A DNA stretch of 64,000 bases from Siphonodentalium dalli (GCA_032622095.1 CP136062.1:141564351-141628350); one strand, 5' to 3'; positions 1 through 11,708 are shown, counted from the first letter of the stretch. Translations and numbers: made by a program. Notes: generated by a model not told the origin, from the letters alone.

Positions 1-371
1 GCGGGTACGGGGTGTCGATTTCTGAGATTTTGAACCAGCAAAACAAAATGCGCATATATCATTGGAACATCTCCTGAATACGGGATATGAAGATCACCCC
101 ATTGTATCCAGAAATGTATTTGGTAATCAATAAAACAATATCACTTAATATAATTTCGCTTTTAAAAAATCGTGCATGGTGGGTGAGAGACAGCTTATTT
201 TAGTGATTATCGGGTATTTTACCCCAAAATCCGATTCCGTTTCTGGATATCGCGGGAATTATTTATCTCGAATTTTAATGAAACCAACTCATGGTATCCA
301 CATAACATGAAATGATGTTTTGTTGTAGAGTTAAAAAGTTCACCAAGACATGGTTTGGCCCCTTTACCGTA
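1..371. other. non-coding stretch, nothing recognised
   Basis: AT-leaning sequence with no open frame, repeat end or RNA gene that I can support. The region from about 372 onward resembles one arm of the foldback element at 11232..11708. Confidence 0.4.
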
Positions 372-475
372 GAACTACCCATCTGATCACTCTGAGCTTT
401 GATGCATGGGTGGGTTCGTCGACCCGAACTACATATTTTTACCACCGAAAAATAGGAAAATAGTAATTTCCGAGC
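372..475. repeat. fragment of the TTAAAGGTACTCAACCC foldback family
   Basis: The segment beginning CTGAGCTTTGATG and running through 'gtcgacccgaac...tatttttaccaccgaa...aatagtaatt' aligns by eye with the right arm of the foldback element (about 11597..11690). It is diverged and has no visible ends, so it is probably an old partial copy. Confidence 0.45.
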
Positions 476-1610
476 GTTAATTAGGATTATGCATCTTTAA
501 TGAAAACGAGTGGAAAGAAGTGAAAAGTAATATATTGGACGTCTTTGCGACTCAAAGTACATGTATTATTCTACATCTCTGAACCAACACAGACAACACA
601 GGGAAGAGATGCACCACCACCACCACTAACTATATCTAGTCAACATATTTCTTCCTTGTGTTCTATCCACAATCACACAGTGCCATTATACCTGACGTAC
701 ATTGACCCATCACACCTTGCGAGAGCAATAAGTGTACGTTCATACGCTGGTAAGTTTGTTCTGCCCGAGTCAGAAATGTGCATGGGGGGGGGGGGGGGGC
801 GGCGGAATTGGTAACAAACAGTGGCGCTGTCTTGTAAACCAGAGCTTCGTTTAATATCGATAGCAAATCCCTAAAAAATTCAGCGAGGGAATTATAATTT
901 TTCGCTATAAAAATATATGAACATTTCTCTTTTTTGTCTAGATTTTTTCCGATTTTACGATAAAGGCACTTATGTCATTCACAGACATTTACATTGAATG
1001 ATCCTAGGCATTTCCTACTAAAGTAGTATATATTGCAATTTTGCTGAAAAGATCAGCACACGAGGAAATGCAAATGAATATATATGAACAATTATACATA
1101 CCTTCATTTTCATAATGTTCCGATAATACCATCTGTACCATAACTTTTAGCAACAAGCCAGCTCCTCGCAAAATCATAATATGAACCCAAGAAATGTCAT
1201 ATCAGGTATTACCACTATAGGTGTAACCTGAGTCAACTCGTTACTGATGTCATGTTACCCGAGACTTTCGTCTCCAGTGGGCATTAATGAGGCAGCCATG
1301 GGACTGGTGGGCCTTGGGATACGAAGAGAGTCGAATATAAGCTCGCTAATGGTACATGTTCGCGGTGTTGATTTGACTGATGGTGTCCGTTTTTAGACTG
1401 CGCGACAAAGTGAAAAATGTCCAGGCTGTGATACATTGTTTTCCTAATTGAGAGAGTCTATTGTTTGTGGTATTTGAGTATGACGAAGCTGGCAGTGCAG
1501 TACGTTTCAACGTTCTCGTATACTGCGAAATGAAATATTACATGAACTGATGATATATAAACACCATTGTAAACATAAAATTTGACCCCTAAATGAACTT
1601 CCCCTGATAA
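476..1610. other. non-coding stretch with a poly-G run
   Basis: No supported gene. A run of 16 G lies at 784..799. Short open frames around 545..866 cross this run and are low-complexity. No domain or repeat end was recognised. Confidence 0.4.
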
Positions 1611-1611
1611 T

Positions 1612-1720
1612 AAAATTAAACTAAAAGGCACTGGGGATTTGCGCTCTAAAATGCATTAATACTATTCGCTTTTGACTTTTCCCCGATATCGCGGGGGGGG
1701 GGGGGGGGGGGGGGGGGTGT
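1612..1720 (-). repeat. end of a TTAA...GGCAC element plus G25 tract
   Basis: Read on the minus strand, the stretch ending 'aaaagcgaata.tatta...gagcgcaaat...agtgcctttta' matches the right-hand end of the element at 31130..31412. A run of 25 G (1693..1717) lies inside it, at the same place where the copy near 6950 carries a C/G run. It is an old fragment. Confidence 0.45.
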
Positions 1721-1886
1721 CTGCAATTTTTTTTCCGAACACTATGCGGGTGGGTGTTTCAACAGTCCGGCTTATACAATTGTTCTTGGCCACGCAGGGC
1801 CCCGTAATATTTTATCTGGAGTCATTTTCTTCAAAATAATGGGCAAACGGGTTAAAGGGTGCTTCTATTATGTATTAGGTATGAAC

Positions 1887-2264
1887 TTAAAGACATATTA
1901 TGTACTTGTTCGGGTGCATGAAACTGATAAATTAGTAATCAGGTGCTATGTCAACCGGAGGAATGTAGCATTCTACTAACGTTGCCAAAAATCTCAATTA
2001 AATCGACCGTAACACTCCAAAGAAAACATCGTCTGAACTATGCTCAATTTTAAATATTTACTACTCGATTCGGGACGCATCTATCGGCGATAAACTATTA
2101 ATGAAAATGATTTCGCCATCGACAGTCATTGCATTTAATTAATAAATAAGAATGACGGTGTGTGTTGTCAATTTACATATAATATTTGTAAAACAACTAC
2201 TTTGATCAAGATTATTCTCCAATTATATTTGATCACCCGACCAGAGTGTTTCACATCACTTTAA
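1887..2264 (-). mobile_element. ~378-bp TTAA-flanked short element, copy 1
   Basis: One copy of a family whose plus-sense form starts TTAAAGTGATGTGAAACACT and ends ...AATATGTCTTTAA. This copy is inverted and has TTAA at both ends (1887..1890 and 2261..2264). Other copies are at 12410..12784, 34534..34915, 49054..49248 (truncated) and 50483..50855, with a distant relative at 43064..43457. There is no coding capacity, and the terminal inverted repeat beyond TTAAAG is negligible. It is probably a non-autonomous DNA transposon using TTAA targets (piggyBac- or Kolobok-like chemistry would fit), but the family is not identified. Confidence 0.7.
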
Positions 2265-3715
2265 CTCTTGGAAGTTCACAATCAGTTAATAATGAGGGAT
2301 GACACCAATGGGTGGTAAAAAGGTCATTTTGCTAAATGTTTTCATCAACGATCTATTAATACACATTGACACGGAAAGGCTAAAATTTAAATAGTTCTTT
2401 TAAAACTTAGATATCATTTATTCAACCTGATATAGATGAAAACATAACACAACTAGAATGCACTCACTGGAGCTGCCCCATATACTTCCGCCCATCACAC
2501 ATTTGGCATGTTGTGTGGTGTCTTGCCAACAACAGTTTGGACCACGGGTGCTGTCCCCTCGTTTGAGAGATCGATAACAAAAATCTAGATATAAAATCTC
2601 TGTTCATCCATCGCTGAAATAGGTTTGTGTACGGACAGAATATCTCTGTTATCTCAAGTTGATCTATTACACTAATGGTAGTCTTAGTATAATACGTACG
2701 AGTTATTTGACATATTAATATAACAATATAGACATCGTTCATATGAAGTGTGTGAAGACGATTGGTTGCGGATGATGCTATTATATACCAATTGGGTTAA
2801 CTTACTAGTTTGACTAGAATGATATAAAGTGTGTATGACAGTGGCAAAAACCATCAAAGTAAATTACAAAATACCGACACAATTAAATAAAAGAAACGCG
2901 ATCATTGGCTAGTCTTTGATTAACAATGTGTCAATGTGAACATGCCCTTAGCGACTGATCTACATACTTCGGGAACATATCAAAATGTCTATTGCGTTGA
3001 GAATGAGAAAGCTTGTTTTCCCAGTTAATTAATAAGGCATTTTAATAATCCATGTTTCCACATTCACATTTTCAGTGCAATTGTTTTTCAATTGAACCAC
3101 GCGCTCGACTGTTTGGCCGGACATGATTTATATGCACCAGGATCTTTCGAAAATGTTTTGAACTTTCCAGAAATATGTTCGCACCTCACAGTCACTGCGA
3201 AAAAAAAAACGATTCCGCACGCATCTTTTGGACTTGATCTCAACTCATTTCCTCGAGTTTCAAATTACATAAAATGGGCTTCTAATGGGCATGTACTGTT
3301 GCCCACGTTTGTTTTACATGCAGTATATATATTTATAATAATAAAACACGGAGTTGTTGGCAGATGGAATGGTTTAGCCTGTCCGTGTAATACGAGTCTC
3401 AGCTGTCTGGACATCGACGCAATCATGTCTGGTGTTTTGTGCGCCCATGTAGCTCGTGACGTCTTGATGTGGGTCGTGACATCATGGCGTCTTGATCGGT
3501 TTCCAGAAATAAATAATTCAATATTGTTCATTTATGAACTATTTATTACCAAAATAAAACCAGATAACAATGCAAATTAAGTATATATGTGGATTTAAAT
3601 TACAATCAATGCAACCATTTCATATTAGCGCGTGTTCATTTTTGACAGAATGTACTTCCGGTATGACGTAACATATTCACGGAAGGAAGAATAAACAGAC
3701 ATCCGAGCCGAAAAC
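2265..3715. other. non-coding stretch; one unsupported 162-codon frame
   Basis: No repeat ends were recognised. A plus-strand open frame at 3092..3580 gives 162 codons but has no recognisable domain, and its start and splice context are unremarkable. I do not call it a gene. Confidence 0.35.
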
Positions 3716-3750
3716 ATTACTTGCGCTCAGCATGGACTGGCGCAAGTAAT
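3716..3750. repeat. small perfect hairpin
   Basis: ATTACTTGCGC at 3716 pairs perfectly with GCGCAAGTAAT ending at 3750, an 11-bp stem around a 13-base loop. No function is assigned. Confidence 0.6.
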
Positions 3751-3801
3751 AATAGATTTTTCAAATAAATGTAACCTCTTCAAATAAGAATAGACTATTC
3801 A

Positions 3802-5028
3802 ACAAGAAATTATGGCATTGAAATCCATGTAAAAAAGGACGACCGTGCAGTCACGACGTACCTGCACTATACTCAGACTAATATGTGTTGACTTATATGA
3901 ACGTCAAGATTTAATTAACTATAAATATTTCTTATAACCAATTATATACACGAAGTTGATTGCTTGTGGTAGGGGGGTTGGGTCTGTACCTCATAATTAT
4001 CACATTGTACTCATACATGTATCTTCCAGCCTTTCGATCGTGGCTCCCGGGGCCATATTTTTGACTGGCACATTATGCCCATTCTCAATTTGGATGAAAT
4101 ATTAGTTGTACTCGCCTCCACAACCCTTGGCCTTGGTTGGAAATTGGGGTTATTATGAGTGAGAACTTGGGTTTACCCCCTCATAATTTAGGTTGTTTGT
4201 TTGTTTCAAATCACAACCCAAATCAGTAGAATATACGTAAGGAAGAACATTCAATTTCCAAGAACATGTTTTGTTTGTACCTGTACAAATTCTATAGTGA
4301 TTTTATAGGTTGGGATTTGATCAGTTTGATTACAATTGCATGGAGCTACATTTATACCAGCGCGGACTCGGAGCCATGCATTATGAAACAACGTCAACCC
4401 AACCAAACCTAATGCGAACCATGCCAACATTATGCCTGCTTCGTGTGCTTTGTCGCGTCCCTGTCAAAACGTCAATAACTTTCGCGGGAAAATGCGCGTG
4501 CCAATATGACGTCGCTTTGGATACAACATATGACGTAACCTAACAGTTTACGTGAACATGCTTCTACTAATTTACTAAACTAAAGAAAATTTTATTTAGT
4601 TATATAATAAACGTTCAAGATATTTACGATATGAATTATGTTGTTTTCGCGAGGTGGCTAAGGAAAATTTGCAGTTTTAGCCTACGTAAATTTCCGACAT
4701 TTCCCGAATGTCATAGCAACCCGAGTCCGGTCGACAATATTTATGATTTAAGTCATGATTATTGTTCAAAGAATAAACCATGTAATGCCTTAACGCAATG
4801 GATACTGTTATGTTGGCTATATGAAAAGTAACATTTTGTAGTTTTAATTTAATTGCAATGACGTTTCAAGATGGCGGCCTCTCAAATCCAAGATGGCGGC
4901 GCTCCTAATTCAAGATGGCGGCGCCCATGTTCGAAAGCGAACTTAGTATAAGGACGACCTGCGCATATGTTGCTGCTGCGCAACATATGCACGGCTGGGC
5001 TGCGCCCAGCTGGTCGTCCTTAAAAAAG
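3802..5028 (+). mobile_element. 1.2-kb element with GGACGACC ends, copy 1
   Basis: The left end is AAAAAAGGACGACC at about 3831 and the right end is GGTCGTCCTTAAAAAA at 5012..5027, so the termini are short inverted repeats. A third GGACGACC lies inside at about 4957. Between 4869 and 4922 AAGATGGCGGC occurs three times, about 21 bp apart (a YY1-type consensus). The last 70 bp fold into two successive hairpins: GCATATGTTGC...GCAACATATGC, then CTGGGCTGCGCCCAG. A second copy at 5457..6667 is about 90% alike by eye and includes roughly 30 bp left of the inverted repeat, so the true left boundary may be near 3802. There is no transposase-like frame, and the short frames 4310..4543 and 5958..6203 are shared simply because the copies are homologous. 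Confidence 0.7.
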
Positions 5029-5456
5029 CCATAACAGAGTAAAACAAACTTTGACCGATTTCAACGATATTCGGTATATGAGTCTCGGATCACCTCTTGA
5101 TATGAGCTGTCACATTTGAACGATTTTCGATTAAAAACATGGCCGCCGGCAGAAATCTTGGATTTTACTCTTTACATCACTAAATCCTTTAGCACACCAT
5201 ACAGAGCATATCCCTCATCCGATCATCATCAAACTTCATATGGATCCTCGGGGTGACCTCTAGATGGGTGATATCCCTTTTGACCCCGAATTATGTTTAA
5301 AAACATGGCTGCCAGCAGCCATCGTGGATTTTACTATTGTCTAAATCATCTAGCACACCTTACAGGTCATATTTCTCATCCAATCGTCACCAAACTTCAT
5401 ACGGATCTTCAGGATGACCTCTAGATGGGAGCCTCTCTTTTTCTAAATCTGTTTTA
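5029..5456. repeat. ~160-bp tandem repeat, about 2.5 units
   Basis: Units share a core of AAACATGG(C/T)(C/T)GCC, then ATC(T/G)TGGATTTTAC, then a 'tcatccgatcatcaccaaacttcatatggatc' segment. Cores start near 5134 and 5300. The array resumes after the next element (6662..6770), and the same family recurs at 39195..39690. The two GGACGACC elements are therefore embedded in this array. Confidence 0.6.
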
Positions 5457-6667
5457 AACAAGAAATTATGGCATTGAAATCCATGTAAAAAAGGACGACC
5501 TTGCGTTGACTTATATGAACGTCAAGATTTAATTAACTATACATATTTCTTATATAATAACCAATTGCGTACACGAAGTTGGTTGCTTGTGTTAGGGGGA
5601 TGGGGTCTACCTCAGAATTATCATATTGCACTCACATCTTTCAGCCCTTCGTGGCTCCACCGGGCCATTTTTTCGACTGACCCATATGCCCAATCTCAAT
5701 TTGGATATAATATTAGTGGTACTCTCCTCCACGTACAACCCTTGGACTTGGTTGGAAATTGGGGTTCTTATGAGTGAGAACTTGGGTTTACCCCCCTCAT
5801 AATTTGAGTTGTTTGTTTGTTTCAAATGACAACCCAAATCATTAGAATATAAGTAAGGAAGAACATTCAATTTCCAAGAACATGTTTTTGTTTGTAGCCT
5901 ACCTGTACAAATCCTATAGGCTATAGGCCCTATATTAGTATATAGTGATTTTATAGGTTGGGATTTGATCAGTTTGATTACAATTGCATGGAGCTACATT
6001 CATACCAGCGCGGACTCGGAGCCATGTACTATGAAACAACGTCAACTCAATCAAATATAATGCCAACCGTGCCAACATTATGCCTGCTTTGTGTGCTATG
6101 TCGCGTCGCTGTCAAAACGTCAATAACTTTCGCGGGAAAATGCGCGTGCCAATATGACGTCGCTTTGGATACAACATATGACGTAACCTTACAGTTTACG
6201 TGAACATGTTTCTACTAATTTACTAAACTAAAGACAAGTTTATTTAGTTATATGATAAACATTCAAGATATTTACGATATGAATTATGTTTTCGAGAGGT
6301 GGCTAAGGAAAATTTGCAGTTTTACGTAAATTTCCGACATTTCCCGAATAGCATAGCAACCCGAGTCCGGTCGACAATATTTATGATTTAAGTCATGATT
6401 ATTGTTCAAAGAATAAACCATGTAATGCCTTAACGCAATGAATACTGTTATGTTGGCTATATGAAAAGTAACATTTTGTAGTTTTAATTTAATTGCAATG
6501 ACGTTTCAAGATGGCGGCCCCTCAAATCCAAGATGGCGGCGCACCTAATTCAAGATGGCGGCGCCCATGTTCGAAAGCGAACTTAGTATAAGGACGACCT
6601 GCGCATATGTTGCTGCGCAACATATGCGCGGCTGGGCTGCGCCCAGCTGGTCGTCCTTAAAAAAATC
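5457..6667 (+). mobile_element. 1.2-kb element with GGACGACC ends, copy 2
   Basis: Homologous throughout to 3802..5028. It starts AAGAAATTATGGCATTG, enters at AAAAAAGGACGACC near 5486, and ends GGTCGTCCTTAAAAAA near 6665. It keeps the three AAGATGGCGGC motifs (6508..6562) and both terminal hairpins. Small indels distinguish the copies, for example an inserted 'ctataggccctatattagta' near 5925. The homology extends past the inverted repeat on the left only, which favours segmental duplication, or boundaries wider than the visible TIR, over two independent insertions. Confidence 0.7.
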
Positions 6668-6780
6668 ACGACCGCCAACAACCATCTTGGATTTCAAATG
6701 TGAATCCATCAGCACACCATGCAGCCCACATTTATTGGAGAATTGTTTTGAAACTTTACAGCCTTAATTGTTGGTAAATA
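6662..6780. repeat. partial unit of the ~160-bp tandem repeat
   Basis: 'gaccgccaacaaccatcttgg' and the following 'atccatcagcacaccatgcagcccaca' match the units at 5134 and 39363..39620. The unit is interrupted on its left by the element ending near 6665. Confidence 0.5.
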
Positions 6781-6859
6781 AAAAATAGGAATGCTTATAT
6801 AATCATGATACGGAACATAGATAAAAACTGAGTAAAATAGTCGTTTGAAGGGGTGGGTC

Positions 6860-7220
6860 CCTATCCCAGAATCGGGAAAACCAAATTAGGGGACGGTGGG
6901 TACCCAGATGCCGGAAAAAATTGCGCCTATTATTCGTAAACTATTTCCTGACCCCCCCCCCCCTGCCGGGTATCGAAATAGGTCGATAAATACTTGAACT
7001 ACCTTTCTATACATGTCACAAAAAGACGCATTGAAGTCGCACAAAATAAACTTTGAACACGATGTTTAGGTGCAAAAAAAAAACGACAGCCATTTGTGCA
7101 TGCGGCATGTAACAGAAAAAAGCGTTCCGTGTTAGTCTATTCTTGATATGTTAGAAACAAAGAGCGTTTATTTCAATTCTGTGCGAAAAAAAAACAGCTG
7201 GGAAATGGCCGTGACCATAG
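6860..7220 (-). repeat. copy of the AACGCTCTTTAT-containing element family
   Basis: The reverse complement aligns closely with 31140..31370. Shared landmarks in order are the ACGCTCTTT core, 'catatca(a/g)gaata', 'atcgtgttcaaag', 'gacttcaatgcg', 'aaaggtagttcaag' and 'tatttatcgacctatttcgatac'. A run of C (about 6952..6963) interrupts the left end. It has no coding capacity. The minisatellite at 7221 grows directly out of its other side. Confidence 0.6.
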
Positions 7221-7473
7221 AGAGTATTTTTCAGAGCATATGAAGCCTGCCAGTGTATATAAATATTTAGAGTATTTTTCAGAGCATATGAAGCCTGCCA
7301 GTGTATATAAATATTTAGAGTATTTTTCAGAGCATATGAAGCCTGCCAGTGTATATAAATATTTAGAGTATTTTTCAGAGCATATGAAGCCTGCCAGTGT
7401 ATATACATATTTAGAGTATTTTTCAGAGCATATGAAGCCTGCCAGTGTATATAAATATTTAGAGTATTTTTCA
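7221..7473 (+). repeat. 48-bp minisatellite, 5.3 copies
   Basis: The unit begins AGAGTATTTTTCAGAGCATA. Starts are at 7221, 7269, 7317, 7365 and 7413, with a 13-bp partial unit from 7461. Units are almost identical (one A-to-C change in the fourth). Because 48 is divisible by three, both strands stay open and show 16-residue periodic peptides. Those frames are a by-product of the repeat, not evidence of a gene. Confidence 0.95.
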
Positions 7474-7479
7474 ACCTAA

Positions 7480-8080
7480 CTAATTATACATGTATACCTC
7501 ATTCCAAATTACGTAGACATAATTTGGAAGCTCGAAGGAGCCATGTTCGTTTAATTAAAATAAAACCATCACATGCATGTTAATATATACCGTATGTATG
7601 TGTGTATGATTTTATCTCCCTCCCAAAATCCACAAAACTGTTAAAATAGCTATGGCATGCACAGAGGCAAATACCACGAACAAACGTACATATATTACAA
7701 ATGGAATCGGCGGGAAGATCTGCAGTTTTTTTCAAGAGCGGGGACCGAGTCATATGTTGTATATGACCCATACCTATATATGCATTCAATACCACGAAGC
7801 GTTTAATAACGAACCAAAGCCGGACGCTTTGGGTCGTATATAGACTATATCTGATTTTGTGATGTCACAAATTATTATCTAATACGACACTGCTGTTTTG
7901 AATTTTGCAAGCACTTTTGTCGCACAGTAGATCGGTGGGCTGAAAGCATTAATGTCGTAATCGGAAAAATCTTGTTTACAGTGTCTTTCGATTACTGGTA
8001 TTGCAAATGAGAATTATGAATATTGAATTACAATGTAAGTTCATTCGTTGAGTTAGTTTACCTTTTATTGAGAAAACTAG
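7480..8080. other. non-coding stretch, nothing recognised
   Basis: Only short opposed frames (about 7580..7843) with no domains. No repeat ends were seen. Confidence 0.35.
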
Positions 8081-8870
8081 CAGCGGCAATCGTCAGAAAC
8101 ATGACAATTTTTTATTTTTTTAATTAATGTTTTTAAAATTAATTTTTTAATTTAATTTTTCAATGAGTTAATTGTGCCTTTTTAATTTACTGGCTTTTTT
8201 AATTAATTTTTTAATTTAATGTTTTGTTTTTCAATTTGACCCGATTTGACCTTGAATTGATCATTTTCAAGGTCAAGGTCAGGTCGGGGTCACAATTTAA
8301 CCCGTCCATGACACTTCCCGTAGGTAGCAAGTTTGAGCTCAATCGGTTCGAGTCTATTATGGACACACACATATATATCATTTGTGTGTACCCGTTTCAA
8401 GGTGAAGATGACATCGGGCGGAAAAACTGACCCGATGAAAATCTCCCCCGTTCCTAGGAAGCCCTAAGTACGTAAGAATCACACAACACGCTCATGTCTG
8501 GATACAGTCACGCTCACGCCCGGACCCAGACGTAAGAATCACATTACACGCATACGCTCTTTATCAACGACACTGCGGATACGAACGCTCTTTATCAACG
8601 ACACTGTGGATACGAACGCTCTTTAACTATCAACGCGATTAACCCCACAGTGCCGTTTTTTGTGACTGGGAGTGAAGAACGGGTGCTCGGAGCTTCTCAA
8701 AAACGCCGCGACGATGCGTCCCGTGTGCATTTACCCTCAGATAGGAAGTTTGAGGTCAATCGGTTCAGCCGTTTTCGATTCTATAAAGTATATATATACA
8801 CACATACACACACACACACACACATATATATATATTTATATACGTAGTTCTCAAAATATATAGTAGATAA
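8081..8870 (+). repeat. composite SINE-like repeat with AAGGTCA motif and (CA)n tail
   Basis: Starts with an AT-rich 'aacatgacaatttttt' block and continues through 'tttgaccttgaattgatcattttcaaggtcaaggtcaggtcgg', then three ACGCTCTTTA units (8556, 8590, 8625), and ends '...gattctataaagtatatata', a CA/TA microsatellite (8789..8837) and 'ttctcaaaatatatagta'. The same order of blocks occurs at 22800..24150 in the Hhex intron, so this is one dispersed family. No coding capacity. Confidence 0.6.
8789..8837. repeat. (TA)n(CA)n(TA)n microsatellite
   Basis: A TATATA run, then an uninterrupted stretch of CA dinucleotides, then TATATA, at the tail of the SINE-like repeat. Confidence 0.95.
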
Positions 8871-10738
8871 GACACAATAAATAACGACACTATAGTAACT
8901 ACAGTATACACACATCGGGGCGAGTGAAAAGTGATCGAAATTCCTGATGTGAAATATAATAAGACTGTCATCACGAATTTACCGTTCTACTGCATGTGCG
9001 AAGGTGGGCATTTCATGTACATCACTTGGTACGGTGCGGTACTGTGCGAAACAGAATAACATATATTTAATATAAGGATTAATTGTTATCATAAGACTAT
9101 ATAGTACATACATGCATGTGATAATCCATAAATATACTATTTTCTGGAATCGAAAGGAAACACATAATGATGAACAAAGGAGAAGATACATTCGTGCAGG
9201 TTCAGGCGAACTCGGTCAATGGGGAAAGTTACACAATGACGTTGTTCGTCGATTTTCGTTGAAATCGACACGGCGACACCTTTGAATGAAATGAACAGCT
9301 TTGAAATGGACACGCTTCTTGGTATAGTATCTCCGCCGCAGTGCTCACCCAGCGTCAAGAAAGAAAGAAATTGGTTAAATTCATTAAAGGTGTTCCTGTT
9401 CCCCTCTCGACAAGGTATAACTATTTTACTTTGATGTTGGTACTCGTAGTTTATAACCATGGATAGTCTAGATGTCGATCAAGACTACCCGGAAGTACGA
9501 TTTCCCTAATTTATACTCCAAATTACGATTGGGGTCCATTCATTCGACAAACCAGGAAATATAGCCTTATGTGAATCTTATTTGGGGGGAATACCAGATA
9601 ATCTATAAACTGATTTTCATCAAAAATAAAAAGTAAAAAAAAAGCCACAGCTACCCTCCTGTGAATGGTTTTGCTTTGGTTCGTTAATCATATTATTGCC
9701 ATTTATGCGATGATCACAAACAGTTGGAATCATCCCAAGATCAACACTATCAATGGGGGGTGGTCTACATGATTGTTTTCAACACGCAAGAGGTCCGAGT
9801 TTGGTGTATCTATATACCGGAATCGTATCATGAACGATTATACTAATGGACACCTATTACGTTATACTACTATTACTACTGATACACGCTGGCCGGTTTT
9901 ATACATGTAGTTGTCGTTCGGTGATAAGTCGCATGCAGTATGGACATCTTAAAATCGTGGACTGAACGCAAATTCGTTGCCGCTTGGAGGAGGGTATTTT
10001 GGGCTTAGGTTTTTGGTCTATGGTTCAGTTATGGCGCGTTCACACGATGAGCAAAAATGTCACATATGCCCCATGTGACTTATACTTGACTAATGAACAA
10101 AATAATACAGGAAAATATCCGACGGATACAATGCACAGCTATTGTGTGGTATGTGTTCACCTTGATTTGTGGTCATTTGCATAGTATCCGTTATTCCGTT
10201 AACTAATCTCTAAGGGACACGCTCGTAAACGTTCACATGCTCGGGTTATGAACCATCAATGGTATCGTCTGTTTCAAAAACATCGAAATTCCATTTTAGA
10301 TGGGTTGACAGAATCTCCGTAGCTAGGGTTTCCGTTGACGGGTATTTCCAAGTGCACCCATCTCCCCTGAACAAAGCCAAACTCCAAATATCTCATAAAT
10401 CAACTTACACCGCCGCCATGGGTTTGAATTTCCTCACATGGTACCATGCCTTGATTTTGTTGATTTTTTTACGGGATACCGGGGAGGGAGGGACCTATAA
10501 AAAGAGGATGTTTTATATATTTGATTGCACAATCCTAACATTTAGAGGTCTAACTCCATGCATATTATTCAGGCCTCGATTTGTTTTTCTTTATTTGATC
10601 ATCAGTACTAGATTCGCCACCGGGGAGGGACCAATTCCCACTGGGTCGACCACGGTCCGGCGCTATGTGAAAAAAGTTTGAAATCTGAACATAAAAACTA
10701 CAAAATCCTAGGATCCGGCCTGGCAGCTCTCCATGTGT
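8871..10738. other. non-coding stretch, nothing recognised
   Basis: Contains short frames (for example 9137..9460 minus and 10259..10681 plus) without domains. I see no repeat boundaries or RNA genes. Confidence 0.3.
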
Positions 10739-10985
10739 TTGAAATATCCACCAGACACCCCCTAAGGTTGGACAATATTCCAACTGATTCACATTTCAAA
10801 CCAATATTTTGACATAAAAGTACGAAGATATGCAACTATTTGTCTAAAAACAACAAATTCCACATACATTACTGGGTGAAAAATCGAACTACGAGAACAA
10901 TTTCATACTACATGTATTTCTATTGTTGATGAGAAATTTCCAACTAATATTGTGTCAGAAATGAAATTTCCATTTCATAATGCTA
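10739..10985 (+). repeat. partial copy of the CAGGGACGTGGC element
   Basis: 'caccccctaaggttgg...tattccaactgat', then 'gtctaaaaacaacaaattcc', align with the two halves of the hAT-like element at 12151..12971. Here the sequence is continuous where the 12-kb copy carries a 375-bp insertion, so this fragment serves as an approximate empty site. Confidence 0.5.
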
Positions 10986-11231
10986 TGAATTGCCAAGATG
11001 GACTAATACGCGAAGGGCATATTCTTATAGTTTAAAATGTTTGTCAGATTTCAGCTGAGATAGCATTCTGTGACATGCGATTTTAGTTTGTATTATTATA
11101 GTTGTCATACGTTTGTTAGCCAGTATTTTGAGATATTGGAGAGCTAGTGCAAACTTTCCAAAATAAAGTACATATAATGAAGAGCGTTTATGGTTTTATT
11201 CGCCAATCGCGGATAATATTGAAGAGCGTTC

Positions 11232-11708
11232 TTAAAGGTACTCAACCCATAAAGAGGGTCCCCATCTCAACAGATTCCAACAACAACAATCCGATCAGAG
11301 GGTCCTATATTACTATTTCTTTGGCTTTGGGGGTAAAAAATATTTGATTCGAGTCGAGGAACCCATCAAACAAAGCTCAGAGTTATTAGATATTGATTTT
11401 TCAAATTTGTTATGTTCTCGAGATGAGTACCAATAACTGCCGTAATCTGCTCTGGATGTGTACTCCAAATCTATTCAAACAGACAAGGATGAATAACTCT
11501 AAAATCAAGTGGTAATTTTAATGCAATTTTGACTGAGTTCTGGGCCAGATAGTATTCCCGATAATGAAAAATAATAGATTTCTAAAATCGATATCTAACA
11601 AATCTGAGCTTTGATGGGTGACTTCCTCGACTCGAATCAAATATTTTTGACCCCCGAAGCCATTGAAATAGTAATTGAGAGGAGTTTTATCGGGTTGAGT
11701 ACCTTTAA
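11232..11708. mobile_element. 477-bp foldback element, TTAAAGGTACTCAACCC ends
   Basis: TTAAAGGTACTCAACCC at the left end is matched exactly in inverted form at the right end (to 11708). The arms (about 11232..11420 and 11575..11708) remain complementary well inward, including GATTCGAGTCGAGGAA, with roughly 60 extra bases in the left arm. TTAA lies at both termini, consistent with a TTAA target duplication. Non-coding. Confidence 0.75.

Noticed and set aside
3092-3580. 162-codon plus-strand frame as a gene
   Set aside because: No domain, no codon or composition signal, no splice or promoter context; long frames of this size occur by chance in this AT-leaning DNA.
7221-7473. CRISPR-like array
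   Set aside because: Units are contiguous with no unique spacers, and the sequence is eukaryotic.
7151-7479. Repeat-containing proteins on both strands over the 48-bp minisatellite
   Set aside because: Periodicity divisible by three keeps all frames open; peptides are translations of the minisatellite.
8335-8355. tRNA B-box (GGTTCGAGTC)
   Set aside because: It lies in the 'aatcggttc(a/g)' segment common to the SINE-like repeats; no A-box at proper distance and no cloverleaf.
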